Assembly: GCA_025677835.1 (NCBI GenBank)
Contig: JAIXMR010000141.1
Span: 1-55,652, forward strand
Length of the DNA stretch: 55,652 nt
Source of the DNA: Sporodiniella umbellata
Taxonomy: Eukaryota > Mucoromycota > Mucoromycetes > Mucorales > Rhizopodaceae
Direction: 5' to 3'
Part shown: piece after piece, positions 50,537 through 55,652 of the stretch
Numbering within the stretch: position 1 is the stretch's first letter
Layout: each line of letters begins with the position of its first letter
Program-made: the position numbers and the translations under genes
Notes under the pieces: model-generated
What the model saw: the letters and a program-made list of their open reading frames with translations, nothing else
Database searches by the model: none
What the model was told of the DNA's origin: nothing

Positions 50537-50619
50537 ATTTTGAGAAATTTATATTACTTGTTTAGCCAATCTGATTAAGCCTATTATGACAATTCTCTTA
50601 AAGAAGAAATGGCTTTCAA

Positions 50620-50653
<34 letters not shown>

Positions 50654-51002
50654 TGATGTAGGGCTTTGTTTAAAATGATGCTATCTCATTTTTTAAACAT
50701 GTTAATCCCTTTTACTTACTTACAAAGAGGTAGTGTTTAAACATGGTAACAAAGAACAAGAAAAACACGAGAAAAAGATAGCTTTTTTTTTTTTATCTTT
50801 GCAGTCAACAATTCAACAGATAAACCCATTCTCACACATGAAGGTATTTTTGACACGTAGGTTTACTTTCCAATATCAAACCAAAAAAAAAAAAAAAAAA
50901 AAATAGAGAGATACAAATAAAGGGGCAAAAGTATATTTGTAAAGAGCCATTTAAAAACATGTTTATTACTATCTGAAAAAGAAAAAAATTAAAGTACCCT
51001 TC

Positions 51003-51540
51003 TTAGTTATCAAAAAAAAGGGCTATTAAGCTCTTTTGATGATATGCAGAATCAACCGTGAGCAGGTGAGAGTACATCTGATTCCAAAAAGTATTCGAGC
51101 ATTCTAGCTGCAAACAGTACCTCAAAGTCAGTAAACGGTACCATAAACTTCTAGAGTCTCTCTTCACATATTTCCAGAACTGTCTGACCACAAGGGTCAT
51201 CAAGATCATCGATATGTGGATGAATCAGGAAGAGTCCTTCCCTATCACTTTGTTTAGTGTGCGGCTCGATGGTTTACCCCAAGGCACAGTCAAACCACAG
51301 AATGGACTAATCTCGCTTACCCGCAACTGTCTTCGGGTATGACTGACTGACTGCCAAGAAGGATCGTAGTAACATCCCAACAACCTAGCACAGATTATAG
51401 GCTAAATCGTCGTCTTGCCATAGGGGCTCTGGTTTGTTCAGCCTTCAGTGCTACCCTATACCTCTCAATAAAAGTATAGTTTTCAACGCCATCCGTACTG
51501 CACCTTGTCTATAGATTGACGATAATAAACGGGACGGGTT
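51003..51540 (-). pseudogene. Decayed coding block, unrecognised
   Basis: A less AT-rich stretch in which minus-strand frames read, with stops between, LNKPEPLWQDDDLAYNLC, IEPHTKQSDREGLFLIHPHI, DDLDDPCGQTVLEICEERL (stop) KFMVPFTDFEVLFAARMLEY and FLESDVLSPAHG. The run from about 51266 to 51054 is one frame with a single internal TAG, which is strongly coding-like. It may come from a host gene or a transposon; no domain was recognised. Confidence 0.4.
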
Positions 51541-53553
51541 TTTCACATTGCGAAGGTAAGTAAGGGCTGTAGTCAATTTATTATCCGTACACAAGCGTGT
51601 ATATTGAGTTGCAGGACAATCTAAGGGTGTGAAGAACTACCATAAAGATAGAACACAAACAAAAGAACAGAGATGGGCCCCCTATAGCCGTCAGAAAAAA
51701 AGCGTAAGTACTAAAGAAAAAAAAAAGAAAAGAAATTGAAAAAATGCCCTTTTTTTCCCTATATCTTTCTTCACATGAAAGACTTTTCTCCTTCCTTTTC
51801 AACTTCCGTAAGTAAACAAAAGAAAACACTAACAAAGCACTTTGCGCGCTCACTGATTCCCCTTTAGCTCCTGCCATATATTAAAAGTTGTAGAGTAATC
51901 TCATAGCTACCCATAGAGATGCGTTTTGACTATTAAATCTCTTTTATAGCGCGCTTAAAAGTAGTTTTAGTATAGTAAACGAGCGTCGTTTGTCATACAT
52001 GACATCACAAAGACGATCTTAATCGTCTTTTCACGTCTATTTTCTTTTTATCTTTTTGGTAGTACAACTGGATTCAAGTAAAATGTATAGAAATGTTTGC
52101 TTTAGTAAAAGAGAGTCAAGCTGTAGTTATTGAACTGGTTTTTTTTTGTTTTTTTTTAAAAGTTTTCTTCAGTACTGTATATTATTTTGTGAGAGAGCCG
52201 GATTTTTTCTTTAAGGGAAAAAACCAAACAGAAAAAAAAAGGCACAAGACACAAGATATGAAGTAAATCATAGTGATAGCCTATGATAATCAGCTTCGTA
52301 AAAATAGAAGTATATACATGCCTGCAATTTAAGAAGCCTGTCTAGAACTAAGGCTTTGCTTTATTTGCCTGTAAGTATACATCCACTGAAGTCGTGCGTT
52401 GATTTACTTGAATTCAAAGGAAATATATGCAAAATTGTAATTTCAAGTCTGCCTGTATATCGCGCTTTCTGGCCTCATCGTTGAAATCTCACAACCTTTA
52501 GTATACTTTTGTATTCATACTCTATTTTTTTTTTAAAAAAGAAAAAAAAAGTTTCTTAATAGAATTGCATATGTTTTACAATAGCTAAAAACAAAAACGC
52601 TTATACAATTATTGTCGCCTGCGTAAAAATGATTGATTAAAGTTTGTTTTGGTAAACTGCCCAACTTTTTTTTTATATCACTCAATACATTAGAGAGGTT
52701 CCTTATTGAAATGCTTCTGAAATAGTTAACCGGGTGTTGAGCAATATTAAAAGTCTTTCTTTTAGTCACTCCACTAGTTCTAGCTTTTAAATCTTTTGTT
52801 TCTCGAAAATTACTTCGTTCCATGGAACTCTTTATAACCGACTAGAAGCTTTTGATTAAATAGATTTCAAGAAAATACGGAAGGCTAAATATAGCTCTGT
52901 ACAGTGTTTTAACACGATTAAAATTATGATAATCTGGAAGATATCGAGAAGCAGTCATTTAAGATTCAATAGTGAAAGGATTTATTCCTTCCAAACAACC
53001 GACTGCCTCGTACCTTTATTTATGATCAATGTTCCTATCACAAAAAAAAGCTGTAGCTTGTCTCAAATAAAGTCGAAAAAACTTATGAAAGCAATAATAG
53101 AGATTTACATAACAAATTTAAATCCCTTGTAAGGTAAGCTTTGTGTGTAAATTCACTGTATTTATTGTTAATTCTCATAAAGAAAGAATATCAAAAGTAG
53201 TACCTCATTCTCCACGCCTCTATATATCTGAGTAGCGGCTTTCATGATTAAGACTCATTGATATCATTATCTTTAAAGCAGTTGTTTTTCACAACAACAC
53301 TTTGTTTCGTATTTGTCATACTAGACGTATACAATGCGCTTTTGTTGTAAAAACAGCATGACTTGAGTTTTTGCTTTGAGGGTAAAAAATAACAGTTAGA
53401 CAATGAAACATCCCATATATCAAAGCATTGTATTGTTTTTATTAAACTGAGGATAAAGATGCTTCGTGACCTAAATTGCATGTGAGTAAGCAATAGACAT
53501 GGTGTAAAATATGAAACATGAAGAACTTAGATAACGTACAAAGCAGCTATAGA

Positions 53554-55319
53554 CTAAAAGTCAACAGATGGCTTCACATGCTTTTGCTGGTGGGGGTTCA
53601 GGACTCTTTCTAAATCCAGATCAGTATGTGTGTGCAATTTCCTTTTGTTATTGCTGTTTACAGGTTTTGTGCAATAACCGTTGTAAAAATTCTGAAGCAT
53701 TTTAAGCTTATTTAGTTGCATGCAGAACGGGGGCAAATCACGAAGTGAGGCGGGACATTGGACCTTCATCAGCTCAAACATGACTCGGGCACCGTTCGCA
53801 TGCTGAGCAAAGCCATATGCTGTTATACTTAACCCTAGATTTGGAACAAAAACATTCAATTTTAAAACACAATACAAGCTGCCTAGTTCTTTTACCTATA
53901 GCTTGTAACGCTAAAACGCATTCAGTATTGTATTCATCATGCGCATTACTTGCAAACAAAGCCAGCCTCAACAGATCATTGTGTGTTTGATGCACATTAT
54001 TTTTCTGATAATCTGCCTTAACCTCCAAAAAACCTGTGTATTGGCTAATCCGTCTTTTTTTGGTTGATACACACCCACCATCTGGCCTTTTATCATAGCT
54101 TTTAAGCTCAGTTCTTGTGTTTAACCTATTGAATGGATAAAGAATTAAATACCTAATAAATTATTTCAGAATTCATTTTACCACAAGAATAGCTGTGATT
54201 TTTCCGGATTATGGAAAAGTGGCGACAGAATAGGTTGTAAATACCCATTAATCAACTCTGTCTCCTCCACCTTATGTTCTAACAGCGTTTCTGTAGGAAG
54301 AATATTTAATCTAAATAATTAAAGTTACGTCAATTAAAACACGCTGTACATTATATGTTTACACATCTTACAAATTAATAAGCACATCTACAAGCTTTCT
54401 ATCTGTCTTAGAGGCTTTCTTGTAGAGATCAAACAGTGCTAGTTTGATTGAATCCCTTTCATCCTCTTCAGTATTAAAGCTCTAAACAAAAAAGGTGAGT
54501 AATCACCATAAATTAAAACTAAGGATCTTACAGCGAATAATTCTGTGATATCGCTAAAGGCATTTCTTTCAATTTTTGTATCAGAGATGTATTCATCTAA
54601 CAAGTTTTCATAAAGTTCTTTCATGTCCATTTGCTCATATTCATGATTTTTTTTTAGCAAAATAATATTGTGAAGTGCGCTGTAGGCGAAAAGTGCGTCA
54701 TTAATTTTGCTACATTGAACAAAAAAATTGCTTACAGTATTTCAAACACATTGCTATTAACAAACAATCCGTCTGTTTTTGCTTTTAAAGACGATTTGTA
54801 CTGAAACTTTCGGAATTCTTTAAGATACAAAGGTATCTCTTCACCTGAGCCAATGTTACTTGACAAAATTTCCTCACTGTTGCTGGGCTCTGGACTATCA
54901 ATATTGTTGCTATGGTCGCTGCTACTAATACCCCGTGGTCTCAGCTTTTGCGTCAGTGAATCAGTGGTTGACTGTAACAGGGGTACGGAAAGTTTGTTTT
55001 TTTCAATTTCTAAGCTTTTATCAGTTTGTGCCTGAAACCATATTGTTTCGAAGTCTAGAATCGTAGAGGGACATCTCTTTGATTCAGGAAAGGACTTTTT
55101 GTACTCTTTTCTGAATTTCGTAAGCAAATTCTTTTTACTTTCGGCAGCGTTATCGAATTGTTTTGCAAACTGTTTGATTAAACAGAAGTTTTCGTCAACA
55201 AATGCATTCAAGGCTTTTTTTTTCGAGTTCGCGAAAAACTTCTCTAGTGCTTAATTAAGGAAAAAGTGAGTGATTTATTTATTCATTCTGTTATAATTAC
55301 CTTCTGATATTTGAGACAT
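53554..55319 (-). CDS. PD-(D/E)XK nuclease-like protein, uncharacterised fungal family
   Basis: Seven minus-strand exons: 55319-55301, 55249-54736, 54679-54532, 54481-54372, 54310-54182, 54125-53896 and 53834-53554, summing exactly to 476 residues with no internal stop, so the gene looks intact. The N-terminal 300 residues are mostly helical and charged (MSQISEALEKFFANSKKKAL; IWFQAQTDKSLEIEKNKLSV) with a serine-rich linker. Then come LLEHKVEETELINGYLQPIL and SPLFHNPEKSQLFLW. Residues 319-345 hold KRPDGGCVS then GFLEVKAD: Pro321-Asp322 and Glu341-x-Lys343, the spacing of a PD-(D/E)XK nuclease core, with THNDLLRLALFA as the following helix. No signal peptide or transmembrane segment is evident. 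I recall similar multi-copy proteins in Mucorales, but function and family name are unknown to me; the nuclease link is an inference. Confidence 0.75.
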
Positions 55320-55652
55320 TAGCAAAATAAGGGATTATCAAAAGAAAAACTCAAAAGGCCTTACCCCAGCCACACCTCAAAACAGATCTTTGTAGATTGG
55401 AAGACGTTTCTATATTAGGGAATTTAAAAATACAAAAAAATAACTAAAAGTTTTTTTTCCTTTCAAATTTCTAAAAGAAGTTAGAATTTATATTAGTTTT
55501 TAGATCAAATGTTATCTAGTCCAGTCATTTCAGTCTTTCATCCCTTATTCCCTTAAAACCACAAAAGTTATCCAAAATAAGAATAATGTCCGTCGTTTGA
55601 AAAACAGACTATATATATACTAAAAGATTAATTTTTATTGGTTGAGAACGTC
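55320..55652. other. Upstream region at the window edge
   Basis: 333 AT-rich bases upstream of the PD-(D/E)XK gene, presumably its promoter. No other gene or RNA recognised. Confidence 0.5.

Larger units (their letters stand above)
47556..53553. other. 6-kb gene-poor region with scattered coding remnants
   Basis: AT-rich with many poly-A/T runs (about 47873-47890, 48783-48803, 50624-50650, 50883-50903). It includes less AT-rich blocks at about 48110-48320, 48990-49270 and 51220-51540. Coding-like pieces on the minus strand are listed separately. Weak ORFs at 52823-52533 (MERSNFRETKDLKARTSGVT) and 53493-53248 were not recognised. No intact gene can be supported. Confidence 0.5.

Noticed and set aside
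51581..51877. 98-codon minus-strand ORF starting MAGAKGESVSAQ
   Set aside because: It begins with an ATG but soon becomes poly-Phe/Lys low-complexity sequence with no family likeness; not enough to call a gene.

Overview
The window is a 55.6-kb nuclear fragment of a fungus. It is AT-rich, full of long A/T tracts, and its protein genes are broken by many short introns (about 45 to 80 nt) with GT..AG ends. The protein complement and gene style fit an early-diverging fungus of the Mucoromycota, most likely the Mucorales. This assignment is an inference from gene content; no rRNA or other marker is present. Exon models were built by hand by joining reading frames at GT..AG sites. For eleven genes the summed exons give an exact multiple of three and the joined protein follows the expected family. 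MFSD5 is the exception: it is one base out of frame.

Layout. 1-9.4 kb is gene-dense: DDX41 splicing helicase (+), secreted neutral ceramidase (+), then mitochondrial biotin synthase (-) and a fused dethiobiotin synthetase/DAPA aminotransferase (+). The last two are divergent and form a two-gene biotin cluster with a shared 344-bp promoter. The ceramidase and biotin synthase coding regions end on the same four bases. 9.4-13.8 kb has no confident gene but holds a tRNA-derived, SINE-like insertion with 15-bp flanking repeats. 13.8-17.5 kb is a self-sufficient cytochrome P450/P450-reductase fusion (CYP505/BM3 type) with an extra N-terminal domain. It is followed by SAGA subunit Hfi1/Ada1 (-). 19.3-20.8 kb is a 1.55-kb element with two 325-bp terminal inverted repeats in which I saw no mismatch, set among decayed coding sequence. 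21.7-26.2 kb carries V-ATPase subunit E and GPATCH1. A decayed ribosomal protein uL2 copy lies at 26.4-26.9 kb. 27.6-30.6 kb is XPB/Ssl2 of TFIIH, and 31.5-32.1 kb is ribosomal protein eS7. 34.1-41.3 kb has an F-box/leucine-rich protein, the E1-beta subunit of branched-chain keto acid dehydrogenase and a SAC2-type phosphoinositide phosphatase. 41.5-44.2 kb has an MFSD5-type transporter with an apparent one-base frameshift, and a small zinc-finger protein of 87 residues. 44.2-53.5 kb is gene-poor and littered with short, stop-interrupted coding-like pieces. 53.5-55.3 kb encodes an intact seven-exon protein with a PD-(D/E)XK nuclease-like motif.

Most genes are unrelated housekeeping genes that happen to be neighbours: splicing (DDX41, GPATCH1), transcription (Hfi1, XPB), translation (eS7), membrane and vacuole (V-ATPase E, SAC2). 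Only the biotin pair is a functional cluster. The most unusual items are the inverted-repeat element, the N-terminal domain on the P450 fusion, the SINE-like palindromic insertion, the PD-(D/E)XK protein and the MFSD5 frameshift.
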